From an uncultured Bacillota bacterium (GTDB taxonomy: Bacteria > Bacillota > Clostridia > Peptostreptococcales > Anaerovoracaceae), in NCBI GenBank assembly GCA_949292945.1, contig CASFAX010000011.1, positions 1 through 46,371 on the forward strand: DNA of 46,371 nt. The letters are read 5' to 3'. Positions 34,620 to 42,656 of this stretch are shown here, piece after piece (within the stretch, counting starts at the first letter, position 1; each line of letters begins with the position of its first letter). The notes beneath the pieces were generated by a model. The model was not told where the DNA came from. It did no database searches and was given only the letters and a program-made list of their open reading frames with translations. A program made the translations under genes and the position numbers.

Positions 34620-35315
34620 TTAAATGCCGAATTTGAGCCCTGCGCTTCTCGCCAGGCAGTATTTGCTCACTGACAGTTCCGACCTGTCTACCATCTCCGT
34701 CAGATTCTTGATATAAGTTAACATAAATCCGTTATACTTGACCTCCAGTACTCCGTTGAACTTATCGAGTACCGGGTACATATTCAGGTCAGGCGAGAAC
34801 AGGTCATAATTAAGCTCCGTGGCCACAATCCCGGTGTCCATGGTGACTCTGATCCTGTTCTCCCTCGCTATGAAGGCTCTCCTCTTATATTCGACAACGG
34901 TCTTGGGTCTGTAGCATTTTCCGTGCATTATGCCGAAACACTCCGCCGCAAAGGGCTCACTGTATTTCAGCAGACATTCATAACGTCCTTTTATCAGTTC
35001 CTGCGCATCATGCCTGCTTATACGCAGAGAACGTTTCCTCTGGTACTGTCCTTTCTTCTGCTTCAGCTCCAGCATGGCAAAATCTGCAGACGGGTCGTAT
35101 ATTCTGAGGCGGACCTTCCTTCGCAGCTCGATTCCCTCCAGCTTGTCGTAGTAGTCGGCTTCATCCGGCGTATCGAAATAAAGCGACCTGATTCTGTATC
35201 CCTGCGCGCCGTTATGCGGGTCCTTTATCATAACCTGATTAAGGATACCGCACAGTCTTTCGCAATCTATGACGTTCATGAGGAACTTTTTTTCCTGCCT
35301 GAGAACTTCATTCAT
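34620..35315 (-). CDS. VTC-domain protein (polyphosphate polymerase-like)
   Basis: This 231-residue protein has the triphosphate-tunnel fold of VTC domains. Basic and acidic tunnel residues lie in RQEKKFLM, YRIRSLYFDTP, ELRRKVRLRIYD, LELKQKKG, KRSLRI and VLEVKYNG. Eukaryotic VTC4 makes polyphosphate; bacterial copies beside CotH and DUF4956 genes have no settled activity. The frame is open to a TTG at 35345, but that lies within the riboswitch terminator. The ATG at 35315 has GGAG seven bases upstream and is the sensible start. It is the first gene of the riboswitch-controlled operon. Confidence 0.87.
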   Translation of the reverse strand: MNEVLRQEKKFLMNVIDCERLCGILNQVMIKDPHNGAQGYRIRSLYFDTPDEADYYDKLEGIELRRKVRLRIYDPSADFAMLELKQKKGQYQRKRSLRISRHDAQELIKGRYECLLKYSEPFAAECFGIMHGKCYRPKTVVEYKRRAFIARENRIRVTMDTGIVATELNYDLFSPDLNMYPVLDKFNGVLEVKYNGFMLTYIKNLTEMVDRSELSVSKYCLARSAGLKFGI

Positions 35316-35349
35316 AAAAAATCTCCGTTCGATTTTCTGTAACAAAAAA

Positions 35350-35393
35350 GGCCTATTTTCAAGGTTCGGAAAGCCTCACCTCTTAAATAGACC
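35350..35393 (-). terminator. intrinsic terminator of the riboswitch leader
   Basis: On the minus strand GGTCTATTT (35393-35385) pairs with AAATAGGCC (35358-35350) with one G-T wobble, followed by six T (35349-35344). The 5' arm starts with GGTC, the last bases of the aptamer, so folding of aptamer and terminator should exclude each other. That predicts antitermination when ligand is bound. Confidence 0.8.
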
Positions 35394-35452
35394 GGTTGCG
35401 CTACTCGCTCCGTGATATAAAAGCGCCCACATACTTATATCACATCTCAGCA
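35385..35452 (-). ncRNA. c-di-GMP-II (GEMM-II) riboswitch candidate
   Basis: The minus-strand leader contains GGGCGC, a hairpin region and then GAGTAGCGCAACCGGTC. This matches the conserved 3' core of c-di-GMP-II riboswitches as I remember the C. acetobutylicum example (GGGCAC, then GAGTTAGTAGTGCAACCGACC). The GCGC segments can pair with each other as the consensus stem does, and an outer pairing GTGATATAA/TTATATCAC is also possible. It lies between a consensus promoter and the VTC gene and is followed at once by a terminator, the usual expression platform. The 5' boundary is approximate. Downstream genes for polymer synthesis and c-di-GMP breakdown fit the ligand. Confidence 0.78.
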
Positions 35453-35499
35453 TTCTTCTTCAAATATTCATGTTTCAGCATCTCTGATGCCACGTAAAA

Positions 35500-35528
35500 A
35501 TTATCGTACATACTTTGCTTATTGTCAA
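35500..35528 (-). promoter_or_regulatory. promoter of the exopolysaccharide operon
   Basis: Minus-strand TTGACA (35523-35528), exactly 17 bases and GATAAT (35500-35505) form a near-perfect sigma-A promoter. The -35 box overlaps the stop codon of the upstream membrane-protein gene. Transcription would start near 35493 and give a leader of about 180 bases containing the riboswitch. Confidence 0.85.
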
Positions 35529-37372
35529 GCCGGATTTTCCGTTTCCTGCACCTCTGTCTGTCCGTAATCAGTAATGCCTTCTCCCGTGTTCGGATAGAAA
35601 TGGGAGTAGGCCGCATCTGCGGCAAAGGCTATCATCAGAACCGCGCACACGGCGCCCACCTTCTTTTCGCTAAGGCGGCTCAGCAGCTCGTCAATTATCG
35701 GAGCAATCATGTATACTATGGCAAGGCCTCCGACTCCGAATACCAGGAGCCCTTCGGCGCAGATTCTTCCGTTGAGGTTGAGGAAGTATCCGCTGTAGTC
35801 CCACCACTTTGTTCCGTCGTTGACGATTTCCATAACCCATGAGGTCATATACTCCAGGAATCCGCAGAGCACAACGGTAGACACGAACTCCAGCACCGGA
35901 TTCCTTCTGAAGCGGTACAGTACTGTCAGCATGAGAATGGAACCGGTACCGTAAATCGGAAGCCACGGGCCGTGAAGCGCGCCGCGGTTTACGAACACTC
36001 CGTCCGAAATCAGATGCAGGCTCACTTCCCACATCCAGCCTACGAAGGACATGGTCAGGAATATCGCCATAAGTGACCACACCGTATAGTGACGCATGTA
36101 GTTGAGGGACTGCACCAGCATACGCCTGCTTCCCTCACCGATAGGATAGAAGCGCACAGGATATGCAAGACCCTGCACATCGTCAATCATATCGTGTATG
36201 CGAACGTAGTCCGCCTGCTGCCTTTCATACTCTCTGTCCTGCTGGCGGCGCATTATGATTACGCCGAAGTTGTTGGCAAGAAAACCTCTCCAGCCCGTAA
36301 GCCTCTTTATTTCTCCCGCCGGCTCCTCCATAACCTTTATAACGTCGGCGTATCCGGCCGCGATAACGTCCCTGTCTGCCTTTTCGTAAAGGTATCTGTC
36401 GTTGAGAAGCTCAGAGTCCTCTATGCCCTTTTCCTTTGCGAGAGCCCTCAGCTCGGCGTAATACCTGGTGAAAGCTGCCGTCTTGTACGGATTGGTGTAG
36501 AGCACGTTGAAAAGTCCCAGCGTTATGTATCCGAGCATCTGCCACCCTATAAAGGTGAACTCAAACTTAAAGCACTCCCACTTGTGCCCATTCATCATTT
36601 TCCTGGAAAGGGTTATGGCCTGGCGGGCCGTCATGGACGGGTTTTCCGCAACTATGTAAGGTACGAGGAAGTATGAGTATCTCTTTACGACGATGCCTGC
36701 TATGGTCAGGCACCAAAGGGTGTAATACACGTACTTTACGAACATGATCCACGACGCCCTGCAAAGCTTTTTCACTCTAAGAAGGAAGGTAAACCTCTGG
36801 GGAGTCACGTTGTCATATATCATGCCCTCGAGGAATACTCTTCTCGTCACAACCCTGAATACGTTTGTCACGAAGAACCAGAACCCGAATGCAATGAGTG
36901 CTCCGAGAACGATAAGCAGCAGTATTCCCAGATTTTCGGAACCCGTTATCTGAGCCGCCGACGCCACTAATGTAACTATGATCGAACCCGATGTAAACTG
37001 GTTGACAACGCCGGAGAGCACTCCTCTGGTGCGGCCGAAAATAGGGTTACCCGTTTCGGAAGCCTGTATTTCCTCTGCCTCTGTTTCGGCAGTCATCTCA
37101 CGGCCCGCCTCGGTGCCGTTTTCCGCTATGGTAATCATGACATCGGTCCATGTCACTCCTCCCATATCGGTTTTAATCTGGCTTTCTTCCCCGGTTACAT
37201 CGCTTTCAACCTGAGAAACGGCCTGTTCCGTCGTCTGAGCCTTGGAAAAGCCCAGAGAACCGGCAAACTCGGCGCCGATAAACGACGCTATGAGGCACGC
37301 CGCCACGAAAATGGCGTAGTGCTTCTTCAGGGAAGCCCTGCCCAGCTTTTTTATTTCTTTTCTTTTCTTCAT
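35525..37372 (-). CDS. fused DUF975/CmpB-like membrane protein
   Basis: This 615-residue polytopic protein has an N-terminal part (about 1-330) like DUF975 proteins, with a first helix at residues 18-36, a long polar loop and four more helices. TMSFVGWMWEVSLHLISDGVF then opens a C-terminal part (about 415-610) like the putative ABC-transporter family CmpB (GALHGPWLPIYGTGS, GFLEYMTSWVMEIVN, WWDYSGYFLNLNGRICAE). CmpB-like domains usually occur alone, so this is a fusion. I start it at the ATG of 37372 because the family N-terminus (KKRKEIKKLGR) begins there. It is upstream of, and in line with, the exopolysaccharide operon, but has its own promoter. Function unknown. Confidence 0.78.
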   Translation of the reverse strand: MKKRKEIKKLGRASLKKHYAIFVAACLIASFIGAEFAGSLGFSKAQTTEQAVSQVESDVTGEESQIKTDMGGVTWTDVMITIAENGTEAGREMTAETEAEEIQASETGNPIFGRTRGVLSGVVNQFTSGSIIVTLVASAAQITGSENLGILLLIVLGALIAFGFWFFVTNVFRVVTRRVFLEGMIYDNVTPQRFTFLLRVKKLCRASWIMFVKYVYYTLWCLTIAGIVVKRYSYFLVPYIVAENPSMTARQAITLSRKMMNGHKWECFKFEFTFIGWQMLGYITLGLFNVLYTNPYKTAAFTRYYAELRALAKEKGIEDSELLNDRYLYEKADRDVIAAGYADVIKVMEEPAGEIKRLTGWRGFLANNFGVIIMRRQQDREYERQQADYVRIHDMIDDVQGLAYPVRFYPIGEGSRRMLVQSLNYMRHYTVWSLMAIFLTMSFVGWMWEVSLHLISDGVFVNRGALHGPWLPIYGTGSILMLTVLYRFRRNPVLEFVSTVVLCGFLEYMTSWVMEIVNDGTKWWDYSGYFLNLNGRICAEGLLVFGVGGLAIVYMIAPIIDELLSRLSEKKVGAVCAVLMIAFAADAAYSHFYPNTGEGITDYGQTEVQETENPA

Positions 37373-37417
37373 ATATCCTGTATCCCTGCTTATCTGAAAC
37401 AAAAACGTACGCAGTTA

Positions 37418-37446
37418 ATTCTACATTCCATATTTGTGGAGGTCAA
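37418..37446 (-). promoter_or_regulatory. promoter of the fused membrane-protein gene
   Basis: Minus-strand TTGACC (37441-37446), 17 bases and TAGAAT (37418-37423) form a good sigma-A promoter. Its -35 lies just before the likely -10 region (TATGAT or TATACT, 37455-37465) of the divergent kinase operon, so the two promoters overlap and may compete. Confidence 0.65.
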
Positions 37447-37487
37447 GGACAAAATATGATATACTGCACCTGAGGAGTGTTGAATTT

Positions 37488-40052
37488 ATGCCAAAGGAAA
37501 AAGGAAAAAAGTATAAGAAGACCGAGCGACGTGTTCTAAACATATCTCTGGGTCTTAACATAGCCATATCCGTGCTGTTTACCGTTCTTCTCGTCTTCAG
37601 TATCTTTCTGGTCAGAAACAAGATTCTCCAGAATACGGATCAGATGGCTACAAGCCTTGCAAAGAGCTATGCCCGGGAAGAGGAAAACAGACTCGACCAG
37701 TATGAATCCTTTCTCAACTTTGCAGGAGGATACATAGAAGGCGACCCGTCCCTCACTTCCGGAGGCTCCGATCTCAGTGACTGGCTGCTGGTGTTTTCCG
37801 GTCAGCTGGAGGATGCCATAGGAAGCAGCATTATAACCCCTTATGCCGTAGTCGACGGCGAATTAGTATCCCCGCAGCAATGGGAGGATGCGGAAAGCTA
37901 CGATTACCTTCATGCCCCATGGTATGAAGAAGCCGTAAACAATCCGGAAAGCTCCATACTCACCGAATCCTATACCGACGCCGTCACCGGTAAAAATACG
38001 GTAACCATGGCCAGATCCCTCGGCGACGGAGATGTCATCGCATTCGATATACTGATTGAGAAGTTCGATGCCGAGGACTTCAAGGTTTCGCTTCCCAGGG
38101 ACAGCTCATACTTTCTCTACGATTCCGACGGAAATATAATATATACCGTAAGTACTTTGAATCTGTCCGAGAAAAGAACTCAGGAATATATAGAGCATCT
38201 TAACAATGTCATAAAGGACAGTGCCCCGGAAGACGATTCCAACACCGTTGAAGACCTGGAAGGCAGAAAGCGCGGGGTTTATTACTATACCATGAGCAAC
38301 GGCTGGGTTTCCGTAATCACGATTCCCAACGACGTTATCCTGCTGGACGGCTGGAACGGCATAATCGTATTCCTTGCCTCAGTCTACGCAGTGGCGATTC
38401 TCGTAGTTCTGTTCCTGCTCATATACAACATCCGGGTAAGGCATAAAAGCCGCCACGTTGAAGACACGCTTCAGATACTGGGTGACACCTATTACGGCAT
38501 ATACAGAATCAACTACAGCGAGGGAACCTACGAGACTGTAAAATGCAGTCCCGACTTAAAGGACGTCATCGGTAACGGCGGAGACTACTCCTACTTCATG
38601 TCCGTAATGAAAACCTGCGTCGACGAGAGCACCTTTGCATCCTTTGAAGAAAACTTCTCCCTGGACAAAATACGCGCCCTCGTAAACGATAACGTCACAG
38701 AGTTCGGCGGCGACTACAGGAGAAACTTCGGCGGCGAATATAAATGGGTAAATGTTAAGATCGTATATAATACGGCTCTCAGCAGGAACGAAGTCATCTT
38801 CTGCTTCAGGGAAATCGATTTTGAGAAGAGGAGTCAGCTCGACCAGCGTGCGCTCCTTGAAAACGAGCTGAGCGCCGCGGAGCAGACTGCCAGGAAAAAC
38901 CGCATGTTCTTCAGCAGCGTGTCTCACGATATGAGAACGCCTCTCAACGCCATAATAGGTCTTTCAGACCTTACTATTGGGGAAAACGGCGATGAAAAAG
39001 CCCTCATCTCCAACATGAAAACCATAAACAAATCGGGCAGGCAGCTTCTGAATCTCGTCAACGATATTCTCGAAATGGCAAGGTCCGAGCACGATGCAGA
39101 ACGGTCGCTCACCATGGAATCCTTCAGCCTTAAGGATACCCTCAAAGAATGTATGGATGTTTTTGATTCTCTGGCGGAAAGAGACGGCAAGGAACTGCGC
39201 CTGACATACAGCATAAGGCACGACAAGGTAAACTCCGATTCTCTGAGAATCAGCCAGATTCTCAACAACCTCATATCCAACTCCCTGAAATACACCGGAG
39301 ACGACGGAATAGTCCACGTGTCCGCGGAGGAGATTTCCTTCCGGGCAAGCCCGGGAGAATACGATCACGGTCAGTACATGTTTACGGTTGAGGATAACGG
39401 AATAGGCATGAGCGCTGAATTTGTCGAACGTATATTCGATCCTTTCGCGCGGGAAACCACGTTCACGCCTTCCAATATAAGCGGAACGGGGCTGGGCATG
39501 CCTATTGTGAAAAGCCTTGTACGGCAGCTTAACGGAAATATAAGCGTTCACAGCGAACAGGGCGTCGGAACGAAGATTACCGTAATTCTCCCCCTTCAAG
39601 TAGATTCGAATGCCGTTTGCGATCCGGCTGGACCGGAAGACGACGGGGAGTTTTCCCTTGATGGACGGAAAATTCTCGTTGCGGAGGACAACAGGATAAA
39701 CATGAAGATTCTGTCCATGAATCTGACCGCCCTGGGAGGAATTGTACTGGCAGCGGAAAACGGAAAAGAAGCCGTTGACATTTACAGGGATTCCGTTCCG
39801 GATGAAATATCCGCCGTTCTTATGGACATGCAGATGCCTGTAATGGACGGATGCGAAGCCGCAGCGGCTATACGTGGCTCAGGAAGAGCCGATTCCCTTA
39901 CCATACCGATTATCGCCGTTTCGGCCAACACGTTTCCGGAAGATATCGACAGGGCCGCAGATGCAGGTATGAACGCTCACATAGCAAAACCGATAAACCA
40001 GAAGGAACTTACGACCGTCCTTCGCAGGTTTTGCGGCTGCGACGACATATAG
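37488..40052 (+). CDS. hybrid sensor histidine kinase with receiver domain
   Basis: This 854-residue membrane kinase has a helix near residues 25-47, an extracellular sensor of about 230 residues of Cache/PAS type, a second helix near 290-312 and a cytoplasmic PAS-like region. HisKA (FFSSVSHDMRTPLNAIIGLS), HATPase (NNLISNSLKYTGDD, DNGIGMS, SGTGLGMPIV) and a C-terminal receiver (VAEDNRIN, MDMQMPVMDG, VSANTF, AKPIN) follow. I start it at the ATG of 37488, with GAGGAG ten bases upstream. Phosphate should pass from His to the attached receiver, then to the HPt protein encoded 20 bases downstream, then to the HD-GYP regulator. Confidence 0.93.
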   Translation: MPKEKGKKYKKTERRVLNISLGLNIAISVLFTVLLVFSIFLVRNKILQNTDQMATSLAKSYAREEENRLDQYESFLNFAGGYIEGDPSLTSGGSDLSDWLLVFSGQLEDAIGSSIITPYAVVDGELVSPQQWEDAESYDYLHAPWYEEAVNNPESSILTESYTDAVTGKNTVTMARSLGDGDVIAFDILIEKFDAEDFKVSLPRDSSYFLYDSDGNIIYTVSTLNLSEKRTQEYIEHLNNVIKDSAPEDDSNTVEDLEGRKRGVYYYTMSNGWVSVITIPNDVILLDGWNGIIVFLASVYAVAILVVLFLLIYNIRVRHKSRHVEDTLQILGDTYYGIYRINYSEGTYETVKCSPDLKDVIGNGGDYSYFMSVMKTCVDESTFASFEENFSLDKIRALVNDNVTEFGGDYRRNFGGEYKWVNVKIVYNTALSRNEVIFCFREIDFEKRSQLDQRALLENELSAAEQTARKNRMFFSSVSHDMRTPLNAIIGLSDLTIGENGDEKALISNMKTINKSGRQLLNLVNDILEMARSEHDAERSLTMESFSLKDTLKECMDVFDSLAERDGKELRLTYSIRHDKVNSDSLRISQILNNLISNSLKYTGDDGIVHVSAEEISFRASPGEYDHGQYMFTVEDNGIGMSAEFVERIFDPFARETTFTPSNISGTGLGMPIVKSLVRQLNGNISVHSEQGVGTKITVILPLQVDSNAVCDPAGPEDDGEFSLDGRKILVAEDNRINMKILSMNLTALGGIVLAAENGKEAVDIYRDSVPDEISAVLMDMQMPVMDGCEAAAAIRGSGRADSLTIPIIAVSANTFPEDIDRAADAGMNAHIAKPINQKELTTVLRRFCGCDDI

Positions 40053-40072
40053 GAACCTCAGGAGGTGCGATT

Positions 40073-40423
40073 ATGAATATAAAAAGGCTCTACGCCATGG
40101 AGGGTACCGATATCCCCGGAGCGATTTCAAGATTTATGGGTAACGAAGAGATGTACATGTCATTTCTTGCAGAGCTCTTTACCGAAGATACCACCTTTGC
40201 AGACCTTGAGACCGCCGTTTCGGCCGGTGACGGCAAGGGTGCGGAAACAGCGGCCCATACGCTGAAAGGCGCCGCCGCAAACATGGGCCTTGATACATTG
40301 AGCAAAGCGGCGGACGATATAGTGCAGGCTGCCAGAGCGGGAAACACGGGCGACATCCCCGCCCTCTTTGACATATGCAGAAGTGAGTACGGAAAAATCC
40401 GCGCCCTGATAACGGAGGAATAG
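40073..40423 (+). CDS. HPt phosphotransfer protein
   Basis: This 116-residue helical protein has the HPt motif AAHTLKGAAANMGLD near residues 62-76, with the phospho-acceptor His. It would carry phosphate from the hybrid kinase's receiver to the receiver of the next gene. The ATG at 40073 has AGGAGG seven bases upstream. The same frame runs further 5' inside the kinase gene, but only as a shadow. The spacing (20 bases before, 6 after) shows one operon with the kinase and the HD-GYP regulator. Confidence 0.9.
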   Translation: MNIKRLYAMEGTDIPGAISRFMGNEEMYMSFLAELFTEDTTFADLETAVSAGDGKGAETAAHTLKGAAANMGLDTLSKAADDIVQAARAGNTGDIPALFDICRSEYGKIRALITEE

Positions 40424-40429
40424 TTCATC

Positions 40430-41515
40430 ATGACGGAATACACCATTTTAATAGTCGATGACGTAAAGCTTAACAGAGCCATTCTCGCAGAGACGTTCAG
40501 GAAGGATTACGCCATTTTAGAAGCGGCGAACGGTCAGGAAGCGCTGGATATTCTGAAATCCTCCGGCGGGTCATCCATCTCCGCAATTCTCCTTGATATA
40601 GTAATGCCGGTCATGGACGGATTTCAGTTTCTGGAGGAGTTCGGCTCTCTGGGGCTCGGTGACGACATCCCGGTATTTCTCATAACGGCAGATGCCTCGG
40701 ATGACAGCATGCGCCGGGGGTACGATTTCGGCGTTATGGATATAATAGAAAAACCTATTGTGCCCTATTTCGTAAAGCGAAGGGTGGAAAGCGTCATAGA
40801 GCTATTCCGTGCCCGAAAGACTCTCGGCGACAAAGTGAGGAGTCAGGGGCTGCAGCTTGTGGAAAAGGACAGGGAAATACTGGAACTGAACAACGCCATC
40901 ATAGAGACCCTATCCGCCGCAATCGAATTCAGAAACGGAGAGTCCGGCGACCATGTAAAGCGGATCCGTCACCTGACAGGCGGCCTTCTCCTCATGCTCA
41001 GGGACAAAAATCCTGACAGATACGGCTTTACGGACGAAGAAATCATTAATATCTCCATGGCCGCAATCATGCACGACGTCGGAAAAATCGCCATAAGCGA
41101 CTCGATTCTCAATAAACCCGGACGCCTCACGGACGAGGAGTTCGAAATAATGAAGACTCACACCGTAAAAGGCAGCGAGATTCTGGAGCTGATTCCTCAG
41201 CATCACGACAAGCCTATATATAAATACGCTCTGGATATCTGTCTCCATCACCATGAGCGCTGGGACGGACGTGGCTACCCTGACGGCCTGAAGGGCGATG
41301 AAATAACCATTTGGTCCCAGGTGGTGTCCCTGGCCGACGTTTTGGATGCCCTGACCCACGAACGGGTATATAAAAAAGCCATCCCTTTTGACGAATCAGT
41401 GGATATGATTCTGGATGGCAAATGCGGTGTGTTTAACCCCGAACTTATGGAAATACTCAAGGAGAACAGATGCGGCATTTCTGACATACTGTTCAGTGCG
41501 GAAAAGTCACTGTAA
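40430..41515 (+). CDS. response regulator with HD-GYP phosphodiesterase domain
   Basis: This 361-residue cytoplasmic protein has a receiver domain (LIVDDVKLNR, LLDIVMPVMDG with the phospho-Asp, EKPIVP) and an HD-GYP domain from about 150. HDVGKIAISDSILNKPG, HTVKGSEIL, HHHERWDGRGYPDGLKGDE and SLADVLDALT contain the metal ligands and the GYP signature. Active members cleave c-di-GMP to GMP or pGpG. It is the output of the phosphorelay encoded upstream. The end overlaps the convergent GGDEF gene by nine bases. Confidence 0.93.
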   Translation: MTEYTILIVDDVKLNRAILAETFRKDYAILEAANGQEALDILKSSGGSSISAILLDIVMPVMDGFQFLEEFGSLGLGDDIPVFLITADASDDSMRRGYDFGVMDIIEKPIVPYFVKRRVESVIELFRARKTLGDKVRSQGLQLVEKDREILELNNAIIETLSAAIEFRNGESGDHVKRIRHLTGGLLLMLRDKNPDRYGFTDEEIINISMAAIMHDVGKIAISDSILNKPGRLTDEEFEIMKTHTVKGSEILELIPQHHDKPIYKYALDICLHHHERWDGRGYPDGLKGDEITIWSQVVSLADVLDALTHERVYKKAIPFDESVDMILDGKCGVFNPELMEILKENRCGISDILFSAEKSL

Positions 41516-42634
41516 TGCTTTCCTTTTCTTCTTCTCTTTCTTCTGATACATGATGCTGTCGGCCTGCTTCAGAATGGCTTCTGCGCTGTTGTGAGGCGGC
41601 TCACAGTATATGCATCCTATGCTTACCCCTGAGAACGGGCACGGAGCCCCGTCACCCCAGTTTGCATCGATTTCTCTCTTCATTTTCTCTTCATCGGTAT
41701 ATTCGGATTTGCAAAGTACGGCAAATTCATCGCCTCCGAACCTGTACACTTTTCCCTTTTCTTTAAAAATCCACGTATTAATACGGGAAAAATGCCTCAG
41801 ATATTCGTCCCCTGTCATATGACCGTATTTATCGTTTACACCCTTGAAACTATCAAGATCCATAAATACTATAGAGAATTTCTCCTCATTGCGTATCGCA
41901 TCTTCCATATCCGAAAAGAGCCTGTTCCTGTTATATACTCCGGTAAGGCTGTCTCTTGAGGCATCTATCTCCATTTTCCTTATGAGCATGGCGCCCTTTA
42001 CCATTTCATATATAACAACGTAGAAAATGCAGATGAACGTCTCCAGTAAGACTACGGCGGCGGCATTAAGGAAACCGTTTTCTCCGCTTCTGAACAGCAT
42101 GCCTAATACAAACATGCTTGCGAAATACAGCATCCCCGCAAGAATCAGGTACATTCCGCCTCTGTCCGTAAAATTATATATGTTGTCCAGAATATAGATG
42201 ATTTTAGGCAGGAACAGCTTTTTTATAACGGGAAGGGTTACGACAAAATATAATGCTCCGACCGCCGTTGCCAGTGCATAAGTCTTAACATCACTGTGGG
42301 GAATATCGAATATCTGTCCTATCACTACTGCCGATCCGTAGGTGTATGTCCAGGTTATACACATTACTGCGGCAACCCGTATAAATCTGTCCCGATACAG
42401 GAGGTTAAGGGGAATAATATAAAACCATCCCATAACCGCCATCAGTCCTGACCCGAACGCTTCATAGGTCAACGCAGGACTTATAATTTTAAACACGGCA
42501 AAATACAGTGCCGTAAACACTGCGATAGATATAACCGTTATGCTGCGGGAATACTTCCTCCCGCAGCATGAAGTGAACAGTACCATATTGGAGATTAAAA
42601 TCTCCAGAACAATCAATATCCTTAATATATCCAT
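41507..42634 (-). CDS. membrane diguanylate cyclase (GGDEF)
   Basis: This 375-residue protein has six to seven membrane helices in residues 1-205 and a C-terminal GGDEF domain. The domain is intact: DSLTGVYNRNRLF, MDLDSFKGVNDKYGH and YRFGGDEFAVL. It should make c-di-GMP from two GTP. No RxxD inhibitory site is evident at the usual place before the GGDEF motif, where the sequence reads INTWIFKEKGKV. The N-terminal membrane part resembles sensor regions of many clostridial cyclases with unknown signal. It follows the CheB-CheR gene by 22 bases, and its own ribosome site is weak. Confidence 0.92.
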   Translation of the reverse strand: MDILRILIVLEILISNMVLFTSCCGRKYSRSITVISIAVFTALYFAVFKIISPALTYEAFGSGLMAVMGWFYIIPLNLLYRDRFIRVAAVMCITWTYTYGSAVVIGQIFDIPHSDVKTYALATAVGALYFVVTLPVIKKLFLPKIIYILDNIYNFTDRGGMYLILAGMLYFASMFVLGMLFRSGENGFLNAAAVVLLETFICIFYVVIYEMVKGAMLIRKMEIDASRDSLTGVYNRNRLFSDMEDAIRNEEKFSIVFMDLDSFKGVNDKYGHMTGDEYLRHFSRINTWIFKEKGKVYRFGGDEFAVLCKSEYTDEEKMKREIDANWGDGAPCPFSGVSIGCIYCEPPHNSAEAILKQADSIMYQKKEKKKRKALQ

Positions 42635-42656
42635 AAGTCTAAAGTTTCGTCTTATA

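Noticed and set aside
35440-35625. 61-residue minus-strand frame across the operon leader
   Set aside because: It covers the promoter -35/-10 and leader, has no family features, and overlaps the end of the membrane-protein gene. The promoter and riboswitch explain this stretch better.
38964-39599. 211-codon minus-strand frame over the hybrid kinase
   Set aside because: Shadow of the HisKA/HATPase region, without domain features.
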